A stretch of DNA of 64,000 bases from Ornithinimicrobium sediminis. GTDB lineage: Bacteria > Actinomycetota > Actinomycetes > Actinomycetales > Dermatophilaceae. The DNA is taken from the NCBI RefSeq assembly GCF_021272345.1, contig NZ_JAJSDQ010000001.1, forward strand, positions 248,001-312,000, read 5' to 3'. The notes below the pieces were generated by a model. It was not told where the DNA came from and searched no databases. It worked only from the letters and a program-made list of their open reading frames with translations. Made by a program: the position numbers and the translations under genes. Shown piece after piece: positions 54,050-63,320 of the stretch (positions within the stretch are counted from its first letter, which is position 1; each line of letters begins with the position of its first letter).

Positions 54050-54122
54050 TCTGGGTGCCCTCCTGAGAACTGTGTCGGTATCGGTCGTCTCCCACAACGG
54101 GGCCGGGCGCGCCAGCGACTCA

Positions 54123-55568
54123 TCACTTCACCGCGCCCGCTGCCGCCCCGGCCGCTCCGGCACCGGACCCGCTTCCTGCGCCACCGGGTGGGATGAAGGG
54201 TCCGGTGCCGGCGCTCGGGGTGGTCTGTGCCGGTGGCGGTGCCTGCACCGCTTCCCGACCTGTGTCACCACCACCACCGCCGCCGCTTCCGCCGCCGGTG
54301 TCTTCGCCGCGCTGTTCGGGGTGGGTGACCCGGTGCCGGTCACCAGTCCTTCTGGCCGGCTGGAAGTCGGGGACGTAGGTGTTGTGGCCTACCCCTGCCT
54401 GGTTGGCCACGTCCGCGCCGATCGCGGCGCCCCGGGTGCCGGCGGAGACCATCGCACCGATGCCGACGCCGACCACTGCGCCGGCCGCGCCGAGCGCCGG
54501 GTGGACCAGGCCACCGCCGGTGGAGGCCAGGGTCCCGGTGGCTTTCGCGGCCCGCTGGTTCGCCTCCCCCTCGGCGGAGACCTCCCCGCGGGAGCGGCCA
54601 TGGGCATCGACCGACGAGGCGGCGTTGGAGGTCGACCCAGCCCGGCTGGCCAGTCCCCGCACCCCTCCCTGCGCCTCGTACCCGGCCCGCATCGCGGCGC
54701 CGGAGGAGGTACCCGGGTCCACGAACGCCAACAGCTTGAACAGGGCCAGCGGGGAGAACGCTGCGACGCAGATCAGGAACACCCCAGGGATCGCCGTGCC
54801 GACCGTCTTGGCCAGCCCGTCGGCCTCACCGGTGACGACCCCGGTGGTCAACGAGATACCCAGCCCGAGCACTAGGACCACCAGGACCGGGGTGAACGCG
54901 GCGGCGTGGAACCACCGGAACGACTTCCAGAACCAACCCCTGGAGAACCCGCTGGCCAGACCGGCGGCCGCGATCGGGCCGGTGGCGACCAGCACGAGCA
55001 GCGCCCCGGCCCGGGCCAGCATGATCACGAAGAACCCGATCGCGCCCAGCCACAGGAACAGGCCCAAGAACCCCAGGACGGTGGCCAGCAGCGCGTCGGT
55101 GACGTCCTCGGCCGCGATGAGGTACACCTCGGACGGGTCCCAGTGCGCGAAAAGCTCGACGCCGAACATGGCGCGCATCAACGATCTGGTCAGCCCTTGC
55201 GCGGCGGCCAGGACCATCGCGGCGTACCCGAGCCAGGCTGCGAACACCACGACGAACTGGGCCACCCCGATCCCGGCCTGGGCCAGATCGGCCCCGTCGC
55301 GGCGGAACGCGGCCACGCCCAGCTGGGCCATGCCCAGGATCAGCACCAACGCCAGCGCCAGCCACAACGTCGTCCGGTACACCTCCCCGGCCGGGCCGGC
55401 CGCGGTGACATCCGGGGTCAGGATGGCGTCCACGAACCCCAGCACGGTGCGCAGGAACCACAGGCCGCCCATCCAGATCGCCAGCATGATGGAAGTCCAC
55501 GCGTCCGCGACCAGCTCACCAACGGCCTTACCGGCCAGGTACTGAAACGGGTTCGGCAGGTCCAACAC
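54123..55568 (-). CDS. VirB6/TrbL-like polytopic channel protein
   Basis: This 481-residue protein has about seven hydrophobic segments in residues 20-290 (MLAIWMGGLWFLRTVLGFV, TLWLALALVLILGMAQLGV, GFLGLFLWLGAIGFFVIML). A soluble, low-complexity tail rich in Gly/Ala/Pro follows (GGGSGGGGGGDTG, PPAQTTPSAGTGPFIPPGG). Length and topology fit VirB6/TrbL inner-membrane channel components. It lies 73 bases upstream of the SCO6880 gene. Confidence 0.85.
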   Translation of the reverse strand: MLDLPNPFQYLAGKAVGELVADAWTSIMLAIWMGGLWFLRTVLGFVDAILTPDVTAAGPAGEVYRTTLWLALALVLILGMAQLGVAAFRRDGADLAQAGIGVAQFVVVFAAWLGYAAMVLAAAQGLTRSLMRAMFGVELFAHWDPSEVYLIAAEDVTDALLATVLGFLGLFLWLGAIGFFVIMLARAGALLVLVATGPIAAAGLASGFSRGWFWKSFRWFHAAAFTPVLVVLVLGLGISLTTGVVTGEADGLAKTVGTAIPGVFLICVAAFSPLALFKLLAFVDPGTSSGAAMRAGYEAQGGVRGLASRAGSTSNAASSVDAHGRSRGEVSAEGEANQRAAKATGTLASTGGGLVHPALGAAGAVVGVGIGAMVSAGTRGAAIGADVANQAGVGHNTYVPDFQPARRTGDRHRVTHPEQRGEDTGGGSGGGGGGDTGREAVQAPPPAQTTPSAGTGPFIPPGGAGSGSGAGAAGAAAGAVK

Positions 55569-55607
55569 GGCACAGCCTCTCGTCGTGGTCTTGGTGGTCT
55601 CGTGGTC

Positions 55608-56456
55608 TCAGTGGTCGCTGGCCCAGGGACGCCAGCCGGCCCGGGCCGCCAGGTCGGTGCCCGGCCAGGTCGACGGCGCGGGAGCCACCCCGTGAGTGGT
55701 GTCGATGAGCCACCGCTCGCCTGCCCAGGTCATCGCCTCGCAGTGCCCGTACGCGACCCGGGCTTCCTCGACGAGCCGGGCATTCAGCTCCAGCAGCACG
55801 CACGCAACCACCCAGTCGTCCCCGTCGGTTCCTTTGACCTGACCAGCCGCGGGTGTCGCCGTCACGACCAGGCCCGACTCTTTGTGCTGTCCGCTCTGGT
55901 TGGCGGCGGTGAGGAAGTCGGTGACGTTGCGCGTCATCACCCACGCGGCCGGCTCGCCCTCACCGGTGGACCAGGACCGGTAGATCTCATGGGTGGCCGG
56001 GACGGACATGCCCTGGATGACCGCGACGTCGATCGCGGCCAGCTGCGCCACCGCACCCTGCGGGGTGCGCGGGTACCCGGTGGGGACACCCACCGGGCCG
56101 GTGCTGGCCGCCGGAGGGACCTCCAGGGGCTCCACGATCGTGGTAGCCACCGGGCCCTCACGGAACGCCCGCCGGTCTTCCACCCCCGGCATGTCAGCGT
56201 CCGCGATCTGCTCGCGCCGTGCCGGCCCAGCTTCCGCCAGGGTGGACTCGTCCAGCACCAGCTCGACCGGTTCCTGCTCTGCGACCGTGTTGCTGGAGTC
56301 GGCCCGAGCGAGCGTGTCGGTGGGGTCGTCAGCCAGGGCCTCCCAGATGAATAGGCCCAGGCCCGCCAGCAACACCAACCCGGCACCGATCGCGCCGGCG
56401 AGGATGGCCAGCAGCCTGCCACGGCCCCACGCCTCGGCTGTCTGTGACGTCGTCAT
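55608..56456 (-). CDS. VirB8/TcpC-like pore assembly protein
   Basis: This 282-residue protein has a short cytosolic N-terminus, one transmembrane helix (LLAILAGAIGAGLVLLAGLG) and an extracytoplasmic region of about 240 residues. The distal part (AQLAAIDVAVIQGMSVPATH, EARVAYGHCEAMTWAGERW) resembles the NTF2-like fold of Gram-positive VirB8 counterparts. Position between the channel protein and the pilin-like membrane gene supports a mating-pore role. Assignment is by topology and context. Confidence 0.7.
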   Translation of the reverse strand: MTTSQTAEAWGRGRLLAILAGAIGAGLVLLAGLGLFIWEALADDPTDTLARADSSNTVAEQEPVELVLDESTLAEAGPARREQIADADMPGVEDRRAFREGPVATTIVEPLEVPPAASTGPVGVPTGYPRTPQGAVAQLAAIDVAVIQGMSVPATHEIYRSWSTGEGEPAAWVMTRNVTDFLTAANQSGQHKESGLVVTATPAAGQVKGTDGDDWVVACVLLELNARLVEEARVAYGHCEAMTWAGERWLIDTTHGVAPAPSTWPGTDLAARAGWRPWASDH

Positions 56457-56457
56457 G

Positions 56458-56766
56458 TCAGACGCACCCGGAGCCCATCATCGCGTCCAGGATCCCGGGC
56501 AGGATCAGGTAGGCGATCACCGCGACGAACACGATGACCAAGCCGATGATCCCCCCGGTGCTGGCATGCGGCATCCCGAACATCCGACCCCCGGCGATGG
56601 CACCGACCGCGATGATGACACCAAGGAAGAACAGGATACCGACACCCCACAGGACGTACCCAAGGATGTTGTCGACGTGCACCTGGGCACCCGGCGGCGC
56701 CTGCGGGCAGACCTGGGTGACGAACGTGGCGGCCTGCAGGCCGGCGTCGTGGAGAGTACTGAACAT
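56458..56766 (-). CDS. Small two-helix membrane protein (VirB2-like or pore subunit)
   Basis: This 102-residue protein has hydrophobic helices near 38-60 (VLWGVGILFFLGVIIAVGAI) and 70-92 (IIGLVIVFVAVIAYLILPGI), with Cys-containing termini (FVTQVCPQAPPG and MMGSGCV). Small size, two helices and location are like VirB2/TrbC-type subunits of conjugative systems. It begins and ends within 2 bases of its neighbours, so is translated in concert. Confidence 0.75.
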   Translation of the reverse strand: MFSTLHDAGLQAATFVTQVCPQAPPGAQVHVDNILGYVLWGVGILFFLGVIIAVGAIAGGRMFGMPHASTGGIIGLVIVFVAVIAYLILPGILDAMMGSGCV

Positions 56767-56768
56767 GC

Positions 56769-57617
56769 TCAGGTGTTTCCCTTCTGGTAGTGGGTAGCGG
56801 CGTTGTCCAGCCCCAGGAGCTGGGTGATCGACCTGATAGCGCCCAACACGCCGTAGGGCAGGGGGCAGGTGTCTAGGCCGCGCACCGCCAAGCCCGGGTC
56901 GTGAGGCACATGCACCGACGCCTCCTCCAGCAGGGCATCCGTGCGGGGGCCGACGCAGTAGGCCACCTCACGCGGCCAGCGCCGTCGCCCTGGGCCATGG
57001 ACGGCTACGGCCAGGCGTCGCTGAACGGGCCCGAGGTCGTGCAGGTCCCTTTCCAGGCGTCGCAGGCCGGGAACAGTGGCCGTCGTGACGAGGATGAGAG
57101 CGCGCGCGTCCATCACGGTGGAGCGGACCCACCCGCCGGCGGACAGTGCGACGGCCCCGAGGCCCCACCCGGGGTCGAGCACGTTCAGCGACAGGCCTTC
57201 TGCTGGGTCTGGATCCGGGACAGGAACCTGGTCGGGTGAGGCGTACCCGTCCTGGAGCCGGTCCAGGATCACCTGGTCCCGGCGCCCACGCACCCACCCG
57301 GTCCCGGTCGCCCCGAGCTCAGCGGTGGCGAACCCGGCCAGGCCGCTGGAGCCGTCGGGACCGGTCTCCACCACCCGCACCGGCTGCCCCAGCACGGTCG
57401 CTACCGCCACCGCCACCGTGGTGGCCCCGGCCGACCCGTGGCAGCCCAGGACGCTCAGCACGGGTGACCTAGGCTCCCAGCTGGGGTGGGCCTCACTGGT
57501 GCAGGCTCGTTGCCTGGCAGTGCCCCCGGCCGGCAGTTCCCTGGCCCCGGGTCGGAACCGGCCGTCCTGGACGGCATGCCAAGCACGCTGCAGCTCGCCG
57601 ACGCTGACCACGGTCAC
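56769..57617 (-). CDS. ParA/MinD-like protein with a degenerate P-loop
   Basis: This 282-residue protein starts at GTG 57617, overlapping the upstream stop (GTGA). The region SVLGCHGSAGATTVAVAVAT matches the position of a ParA Walker A (KGGxGKTT), but both Lys are absent. VVETGPDGSSGLAG follows where ParA proteins carry the D-x-D motif. ALILVTTATVPGLRRLER resembles a later ParA strand. ATP hydrolysis is therefore doubtful. Such TadZ/CpaE-like or regulatory ParA relatives accompany secretion systems and may help place the machine at a pole or septum. Confidence 0.75.
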   Translation of the reverse strand: MTVVSVGELQRAWHAVQDGRFRPGARELPAGGTARQRACTSEAHPSWEPRSPVLSVLGCHGSAGATTVAVAVATVLGQPVRVVETGPDGSSGLAGFATAELGATGTGWVRGRRDQVILDRLQDGYASPDQVPVPDPDPAEGLSLNVLDPGWGLGAVALSAGGWVRSTVMDARALILVTTATVPGLRRLERDLHDLGPVQRRLAVAVHGPGRRRWPREVAYCVGPRTDALLEEASVHVPHDPGLAVRGLDTCPLPYGVLGAIRSITQLLGLDNAATHYQKGNT

Positions 57618-57829
57618 GACCCGCTCTCGGGAGTGAGCAGGCGCAGGTGCCGGCGTGCGATCGCTCGACGCACGTCCTCGGTGGACAGTTGGGCAAGGGC
57701 GGACTTGGCCGCCTGGACCTCGCGCAGCCGGCGGACGCAGTCGTCCAGGTCCGCCAGCACCTGCGGGCCTGATGCGGACAGCTCGAGCAGCTGCTCGACG
57801 TCGTCCCCGACCTGCGTTGGGTGGATCAT
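57614..57829 (-). CDS. Small helical protein of the transfer operon
   Basis: A 71-residue, all-helical protein (GDDVEQLLELSASGPQVLAD, RRLREVQAAKSALAQLSTED) with GGGAGG just upstream; the adjacent ATG 57832 is equally possible. Its stop overlaps the start of the ParA-like gene. No family recognised; its role is probably tied to the ParA-like product by coupling. Confidence 0.7.
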   Translation of the reverse strand: MIHPTQVGDDVEQLLELSASGPQVLADLDDCVRRLREVQAAKSALAQLSTEDVRRAIARRHLRLLTPESGS

Positions 57830-57865
57830 CATGCCTCCCAAAGCGCGGCGGTGAGGTTCTGGGTC

Positions 57866-58789
57866 TCATGCGACGCGAACTCCTGTGGCGTAGGTGTCCT
57901 GCAGTGCCCGCAGGGCACGCTCACCCCGGCGCGCCACCGTCGCGCGGGACACGCCATACTCCTGCGCGACGTCAACGGAGCTGGCGCGGGCAAACAGACC
58001 TCCCCGTCCCCGTCCGCTGCGCCGGGTGCAGGCGTGCTGGGCCAGGCGCAGCAGCAGCTGGCAGTCATCCGCGCTCACGACGCCCGCACCGCGGGCGTCC
58101 TCTAGCAACCCGTGCAGCAGGTCCGCCTCCGCCGCCGCGACGGTCTGTGGCCCACAGCCACCGACCGGGTGCCCCGACAGACCAGGTCCGGTAAGCAGTT
58201 CGGGGTCCGCCGACGGGAACTCAGCACCGTCCGCCCGGGGGTCCATCGACAGTCCCAGGTCGGACATCACCTCTCGCCGGGTGTTCAACAGGACCGTCGC
58301 CGCCACCCAGACGCCCTTGCGCCAGCTGACCGTGCGGGCGCAGATCCACAGCTGCCCAGCCACGAGCTCATCAATGTGCGGGTGCGCGGACATCAAGGCC
58401 TGCGCTATCCCGACAGCCCCCGGCAGCAGCAGCCACAACAACGCCGCCGTGGCCGCCGGGTCGTCACCACCATCGGTTGCTCCCAGCTCGGCCAAAGCCA
58501 GTAGAACCTCGTTTGCCTCACCGGGACCCGAGCGCTTGATCCACTCCCGTAACCCCATCAGTTCGTCACAGACGCCCAGGACCGGATGGGTCTGCTGCCA
58601 CTGCCCCCACTTCGCGCACGCCGAGACCAGCAGGTCCCCCTGCGGCTGCTCCACACCAAGCTGTGTACCCAGGCACACCTCGAGCTCCTCTCGTCGTGCG
58701 ATCACGTCGAGAAGATCTCCAAGCAGCGCTCCCGTCTGCGTCCCCACCAGAGGTAAATCGGCGGACAGGCCCAGGTGGGGACGCGACAA
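57866..58789 (-). CDS. Helix-turn-helix regulator of the transfer operon
   Basis: This 307-residue protein has a TTG start that is uncertain. Its N-terminal 240 residues are mostly helical. The C-terminal end (SVDVAQEYGVSRATVARRGERALRAL) is a helix-turn-helix of the sigma-region-4/DeoR-like kind. It is the first gene of the contiguous minus-strand transfer operon, so it is a plausible operon regulator. Confidence 0.75.
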   Translation of the reverse strand: MSRPHLGLSADLPLVGTQTGALLGDLLDVIARREELEVCLGTQLGVEQPQGDLLVSACAKWGQWQQTHPVLGVCDELMGLREWIKRSGPGEANEVLLALAELGATDGGDDPAATAALLWLLLPGAVGIAQALMSAHPHIDELVAGQLWICARTVSWRKGVWVAATVLLNTRREVMSDLGLSMDPRADGAEFPSADPELLTGPGLSGHPVGGCGPQTVAAAEADLLHGLLEDARGAGVVSADDCQLLLRLAQHACTRRSGRGRGGLFARASSVDVAQEYGVSRATVARRGERALRALQDTYATGVRVA

Positions 58790-59042
58790 ACCCCCAGGTC
58801 AGACAGCGTCCCCAAACGTCCCCACAAAACACCTTTGCGGCGGGAGGGAATCCGCCCCCGTCCTGGCCAGGGCCGCGCTGCTGGCCCCTGGGGTGGTCAC
58901 GGCCGGCACAGCCCTGATGGCCACCGACGCGCACGTTGCGGTCCCAGGCACCAAGTCGGGCGACTCTTCACACGCCGGGCACAGACAAGCCCTACCCGAG
59001 CGGGACACTCCCCGGGTGGAGGTTGCTGCTGAGGTGGTCCGG
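58790..59042. other. Intergenic upstream of the transfer operon
   Basis: About 250 bases containing the presumed transfer-operon promoter; no gene or clear repeat was seen. Confidence 0.4.
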
Positions 59043-62000
59043 CTATACGGCTTCCTTGCGGGCTTCCAGCCAGCGGTGCCGGTCGAGGATCTGCTGGGTG
59101 CGTCCGGGCAGGTCGGCCGGTGGCAGGTCGGGGTCGTCGGCACGGTTGCAGACGTCCCTCTGCAGCAGACGCACGGCCTCGGTCGTGTTCCCTTCGAGCG
59201 CGGTGACCGCTGCCAGGTCCAGGGTGGGGATTTCCTCATGGGGAGCAGCGAGGAAAGCGATCTCCGCGACTGCGCGGGCCCCGGCCAGGTCACCCGTCTG
59301 CAGGTCGTGCGTGACGACGGTGTGGGCGACGTCGACCACAGCGCAGGTCATGTGCTGGTCCAGCCGGTCCCCCTCGAAGAGCCAGCCCCATCCGCCGCGT
59401 CGCAACTGGTCGAAGGGCCGTCCCTGGACCAGTCGCAAGGCCGCCCGCAGGTCCTCGATGCCCTCAGTTCCCCCACGGACCCCGGCGCGGGTCCTCAGCC
59501 GGCGAAAGAGGTCGACGTCAACCAGGAGCCCGAGCACCTGGTAAAGCTTCACCCTGCGCGCCCGGGCAGCCGGGGCGTCCTGGGCGTTCGGTAGATGCAG
59601 GTCACCGGTGGTCGGGTCCTGACCCAACCACTCACGGCACCTCCCCATGTAGTCGCGGGTCTTGGCCTCGGTGATCCCGAACGCCTCGGCCGTCTGCGCC
59701 GTGGTGACACCGTGGGGATGCAGGGCCAGGTAGGCCAGGAGCTCGGTCAGGTACGGCTTGCGCACAGCAAGCGGTTTGCCCCACGTGCTGGCCGCCACCG
59801 GGCCCAACAAGGTGAGCTTAGGTACCCGAGCACCGGTGTCCCACCACGCGGCCAAATCCGCATCCAGGGTGGGGTCTGCCCCAAGGATCTCCCGTGCGAC
59901 GTCCCGTTCGACACGTGGCGCCAGCCTGGAGAGGTCCTCTGCGGTGGTGGCCGCCACCTCCTCGTACGTGTCATCTCCCTCCGGCAGCAGCGTCACCGTC
60001 TGATCCCCGGCCCTCGCCCGGGAAGTGGTGTGCTCGGGACGGATGGCGCCAGCCTGGTCGGACCACCCGCGCCAGGACCGGTCCTTCTCCCCGGGGTCGA
60101 GGCTGACGGCCACCGGCATCGGTACGTCCGACTCCTCATGCGACTGTGCGAGAAGGGCCGCGCACCCGGCCGCCTCGTCGACGGTCAGACCGACGCCGAC
60201 CAGATCCAGCCCCGCCGCCGGGATGCGGAGGCGACCGTCCGCGGTGGCTTCGATCTGTACCGCGCTGGCACAGGGAGCACCTGCGCGGAGGACCGCGCAG
60301 GCACCCGTGCGACCTGCGTGCTCGGCCAACAGACCCCGCAGCTGGTCGGTAGCCGAGGAAGTCGCGGCGTCGATCCCGAGCAGGACCACCCGGGCCGGCC
60401 AGGTGTCCTCCCCATCCTGGCCCACCCGGGCGGTGGGCACGTCCCCTTCCCCCACCCGCTCGATGACGCCGACCACCTCGGCAACAAGGTCCTCAACAGC
60501 GCGAGAGTCGGCGATGCGAACCCGGGCCGGGTTCATCGGGACGACCTCTTGCGCGATGCCGACGCAGTCCAGCCGGACCCCGGCCGACCAAGGGTTCACC
60601 GCGACCTCAGCCGCCAGGTAGCGGGCCAGGTCGTCCACGTACTCGGCTGCCCCCGTCAGGGCAACCGTCAGGCCCTCCAGGTTCAACAACCACGCTGACC
60701 CGTCGTCCGCGGTACCGATGCTGACCAACAGCGGGAACGGGGCAGGGCTGTCCTCGGGCAGCTGCCCCACCTGCTCCAGAGGAGCGACCGCCGACAGGAA
60801 CCAGTGCTCGCCGCGTCCGGCGTCCTGCCACGGGGCGCCCAGGTCGGCCGGTTCGGACAGGTGCAACCACACGCCGTCCCCAGCCAGCTGCACGGCAGAC
60901 ACGGCAGGGACGGGTGCCCCGGTAGCGACGCAGGCCGCACCGAGGCGGCGCAGAGTCTCGTCTAAATGCTCCAGCGTGACCGCCGCTGCAGGACCCCGGG
61001 TCTGGATGGTCTTCTCCACAGGGGTCAGGACGGGATCAGGGGGGGCGACCGCACGGCCCGGGCGGCGGGCCCGGAACCGGGAGCGGCGGCGCAGCGTCAG
61101 CGCGGTGAACAGAGCCCCTCCCAGCAGTGCCCCGGACCCGACGATCCCCTCCAGCAACCACTCCGGGGGCGTGTCCTCCTCGACGTCCCCAGCAACGTCC
61201 CCGCCGACGTCCCCAGCAACGTCCCCGCCGACGTCCCCAGCAACGTCCCCGCCGACGTCCCCAGCAACGTCCCCACCAACGTCCCCACCTGTTTGAGGGG
61301 CGGCCAGACCCTCGCTGCCGACGACAGGGGCTGCGCCCGCGGCGGCACCCATGCTGACACCGGTCTGCGCTGCCGCGCGCCCTGCCGGGTTCGCCTCGGC
61401 CGGTCGTTGCTGCGGTTCCCCTGCGCCGTCCTCCGGGGCACCCATCTGCGTCCCTAGGGTGGTGGCGGCGTCTGCGGCCGCGGGCGCAGCCGCAGTGGTG
61501 GGCGCCGTCCGTGCCGGTTCCTGCGTCGCAGCGGTGTCGGGGAGTTCCAGGCGCCAGCCTGGGTAGATCAGGTCGGGATCTGCCAGACGTCGCCCGTCCG
61601 GTTGGACGGTGGCGGTCGAGGCCTCGTAGATCTCGGGCCACCGGGTGGCCTCGCCCAGGTGCTGCGCCGCCAGTCCGCTGAGGGTGTCGCCAGTCTGCAC
61701 GACCACCACCTGGCCCTGGTCCCTCTGCTCTGCGATGGCTGCCCCGTTGTCGGCTACGGGGAGCTGCAGCACCATGCCGGGGGTGACCCGTTCGGCGCCG
61801 CCGGTGAGCTTCTCGGAGTTGAGGTCGACGATGCGGTGGTACTCGTGTCCGAACCCCAGGTGCTGCTGCGCGATGGACCAGAGGGTGTCACCTGGGCGCA
61901 CCACGTAGGTGTTGGCCCGTTCCCGTTCGGTCGTAAGCGTTGCCGTGGCCGTCGATGGCGTCGAGGTCAGGGCCATGGGGGCCTGTCCTGCCACCGGGGC

Positions 62001-62420
62001 TGCGGCGGCCGTGAACGGGGCGCCCGCGCTGGCTGCGGCGGGGGCCGGGCTGCCGCCCACCCCGCTGGGGGCGGCGATGAACAGGGCGAACGCGGCGATG
62101 ACCAGGGGACGCATCCCGGACTGCGGCAGGGACAGGACCGGCAGTGCCGGGGGTCGGACGCCCCGCAGTGCCGAGACGGCTTCTACGGCGATGCTGACCG
62201 ACAGTGCGGCCCACACGACCCAGCCGAGCAGCTTGGCCCCGGTCAGGGCCAGGGTGCCGTCGTCGGGTGTCAGCAGGGCGTCACGGGCCTGGTCCAGGCT
62301 GGGCAAAGTCTGCGGTAGCGGGTTGCCTCCCAGGGCCACCAGCAGGGCGGGCAGTCCCACCAGGATGCCGATCAGGACGACCAGGGCGCCCAGGCCGGCC
62401 AGTCGTTGACGCAGTCTCAT
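59043..62420 (-). CDS. Membrane-anchored LysM and BTAD-domain protein
   Basis: This 1125-residue protein has N-terminal hydrophobic helices near 8-30, 62-85 and 105-120. LysM domains lie at about 171-222 (TYVVRPGDTLWSIAQQHLG) and 238-293 (VVVVQTGDTLSGLAAQHLG). A Pro/Ala-rich region with Gly-Asp-Val repeats and a further helix near 415-440 follow (LLEGIVGSGALLGGALFTAL). A large cytosolic part ends in a winged-helix plus bacterial transcriptional activation domain (from about 930). LysM outside and BTAD inside suggest a wall-to-cytoplasm signalling or assembly protein. Such proteins accompany Tad/Flp pilus genes in actinobacteria, as here, where three TadE-like genes overlap upstream. Confidence 0.88.
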   Translation of the reverse strand: MRLRQRLAGLGALVVLIGILVGLPALLVALGGNPLPQTLPSLDQARDALLTPDDGTLALTGAKLLGWVVWAALSVSIAVEAVSALRGVRPPALPVLSLPQSGMRPLVIAAFALFIAAPSGVGGSPAPAAASAGAPFTAAAAPVAGQAPMALTSTPSTATATLTTERERANTYVVRPGDTLWSIAQQHLGFGHEYHRIVDLNSEKLTGGAERVTPGMVLQLPVADNGAAIAEQRDQGQVVVVQTGDTLSGLAAQHLGEATRWPEIYEASTATVQPDGRRLADPDLIYPGWRLELPDTAATQEPARTAPTTAAAPAAADAATTLGTQMGAPEDGAGEPQQRPAEANPAGRAAAQTGVSMGAAAGAAPVVGSEGLAAPQTGGDVGGDVAGDVGGDVAGDVGGDVAGDVGGDVAGDVEEDTPPEWLLEGIVGSGALLGGALFTALTLRRRSRFRARRPGRAVAPPDPVLTPVEKTIQTRGPAAAVTLEHLDETLRRLGAACVATGAPVPAVSAVQLAGDGVWLHLSEPADLGAPWQDAGRGEHWFLSAVAPLEQVGQLPEDSPAPFPLLVSIGTADDGSAWLLNLEGLTVALTGAAEYVDDLARYLAAEVAVNPWSAGVRLDCVGIAQEVVPMNPARVRIADSRAVEDLVAEVVGVIERVGEGDVPTARVGQDGEDTWPARVVLLGIDAATSSATDQLRGLLAEHAGRTGACAVLRAGAPCASAVQIEATADGRLRIPAAGLDLVGVGLTVDEAAGCAALLAQSHEESDVPMPVAVSLDPGEKDRSWRGWSDQAGAIRPEHTTSRARAGDQTVTLLPEGDDTYEEVAATTAEDLSRLAPRVERDVAREILGADPTLDADLAAWWDTGARVPKLTLLGPVAASTWGKPLAVRKPYLTELLAYLALHPHGVTTAQTAEAFGITEAKTRDYMGRCREWLGQDPTTGDLHLPNAQDAPAARARRVKLYQVLGLLVDVDLFRRLRTRAGVRGGTEGIEDLRAALRLVQGRPFDQLRRGGWGWLFEGDRLDQHMTCAVVDVAHTVVTHDLQTGDLAGARAVAEIAFLAAPHEEIPTLDLAAVTALEGNTTEAVRLLQRDVCNRADDPDLPPADLPGRTQQILDRHRWLEARKEAV
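61182..61277. repeat. Four tandem 24-bp repeats inside the LysM-BTAD gene
   Basis: The unit GACGTCCCCAGCAACGTCCC plus CGCC is repeated at 61182, 61206, 61230 and 61254; the last copy has one G-to-A change. Each unit encodes an eight-residue GDVGGDVA-type block, giving an acidic flexible spacer that could vary in length by slippage. Confidence 0.9.
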
Positions 62421-62869
62421 TGTTCTACTCCTTCCACGGACCGGGTGATCCGTGCCTCAGCGGTACCGGTCGCGGTCAGGGCGCCGACGCCGACCACGCC
62501 CAGGAACAGGGTCGGGTAGGTCGAGGTCACCTCCACCCGAATGCTGGTCGGCCCGGCTACGGTCGCCGACCCAAGGGCCCCGGCGGTGTCCAGGTAGGTC
62601 TGGGCGGCCGCGGCGGCCCGGGCGGGGTCCGCCCGGGCGCCTTGGCCGCGGACCCCGGTGGCCATCTGTACCTGTTGCCCGCCGACCCGGGCGGCCTCCC
62701 GGGCGACGGCCCGGGCCTCCTGCATGGCGTGCAGGTGCCCGGCCACGTCGACGGCCAGACCGACCATGATCAGGAACGAGGTCGCGATGACGATGACGAA
62801 CACACCGACCGAACCGCGCTCGGCACGCTCCCCGAACGTCTCCACAGCTCCCCCTCTGCCGGTCTTCAC
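62417..62869 (-). CDS. TadE-like pilus protein, third copy
   Basis: This 150-residue protein starts at GTG 62869; a second GTG after GGGGGAG is possible and shortens it by about 9 residues. The TadE/pilin-like hydrophobic helix sits near the N-terminus after a basic stretch (ERAERGSVGVFVIVIATSFLIM). It is followed by EARAVAREAARVGGQQ and a beta-rich extracellular domain. Its stop overlaps the LysM-BTAD start (ATGA). Confidence 0.8.
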   Translation of the reverse strand: MKTGRGGAVETFGERAERGSVGVFVIVIATSFLIMVGLAVDVAGHLHAMQEARAVAREAARVGGQQVQMATGVRGQGARADPARAAAAAQTYLDTAGALGSATVAGPTSIRVEVTSTYPTLFLGVVGVGALTATGTAEARITRSVEGVEQ

Positions 62870-62876
62870 AGCGGTC

Positions 62877-63320
62877 TCACCCCTGCCGTGAGCGGTACGT
62901 ATCAATCGGGGACGACATGGTCGCCTCCAGGGTGCGGTTGCCCGGGATACCGGGGAAGGCCAGGTCGGACATGTCGACCTGGCAGGACACGGTCGCCGAG
63001 ACCATCCCGGGTGTCCCGGGGACCTGCGCGAAGGCGCTGGTGTCCACCGACACCGACTGGGTCGCGCAGCGCACGTCCTGGTTGGCCAGAGATGCCGACG
63101 CCGCGCCGGCTGCGGAACCGGACGCCTCACCGGCTGAGCGGGCAATCGAGGCAGCACGGGCCGCCTCAGCGGCCGCTGCCTGGACAGACTGCTGCGCCAG
63201 GGCGTACCGGCCGGCGAAGAACACGGCCAGAACGAAGAACAGCAGGACCGGGCCGAGAACGACTATCTCCACCGACACCGACCCCCGGTCACATCCGGTC
63301 CCACGCACGCGGCGGTTCAT
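62877..63320 (-). CDS. TadE-like pilus protein, second copy
   Basis: This 147-residue protein has the diagnostic GSVSVEIVVLGPVLLFFVL with the conserved Glu in a pilin-like helix. QSVQAAAAEAARAASIAR follows, with a beta-rich C-terminus containing two cysteines (VRCATQS, TVSCQVD). The ATG overlaps the stop of the preceding gene (ATGA). Confidence 0.85.
   Translation of the reverse strand: MNRRVRGTGCDRGSVSVEIVVLGPVLLFFVLAVFFAGRYALAQQSVQAAAAEAARAASIARSAGEASGSAAGAASASLANQDVRCATQSVSVDTSAFAQVPGTPGMVSATVSCQVDMSDLAFPGIPGNRTLEATMSSPIDTYRSRQG

Noticed and set aside
61182-61277. CRISPR-like array
   Set aside because: The repeats are contiguous, have no spacers and lie in frame inside a coding region.
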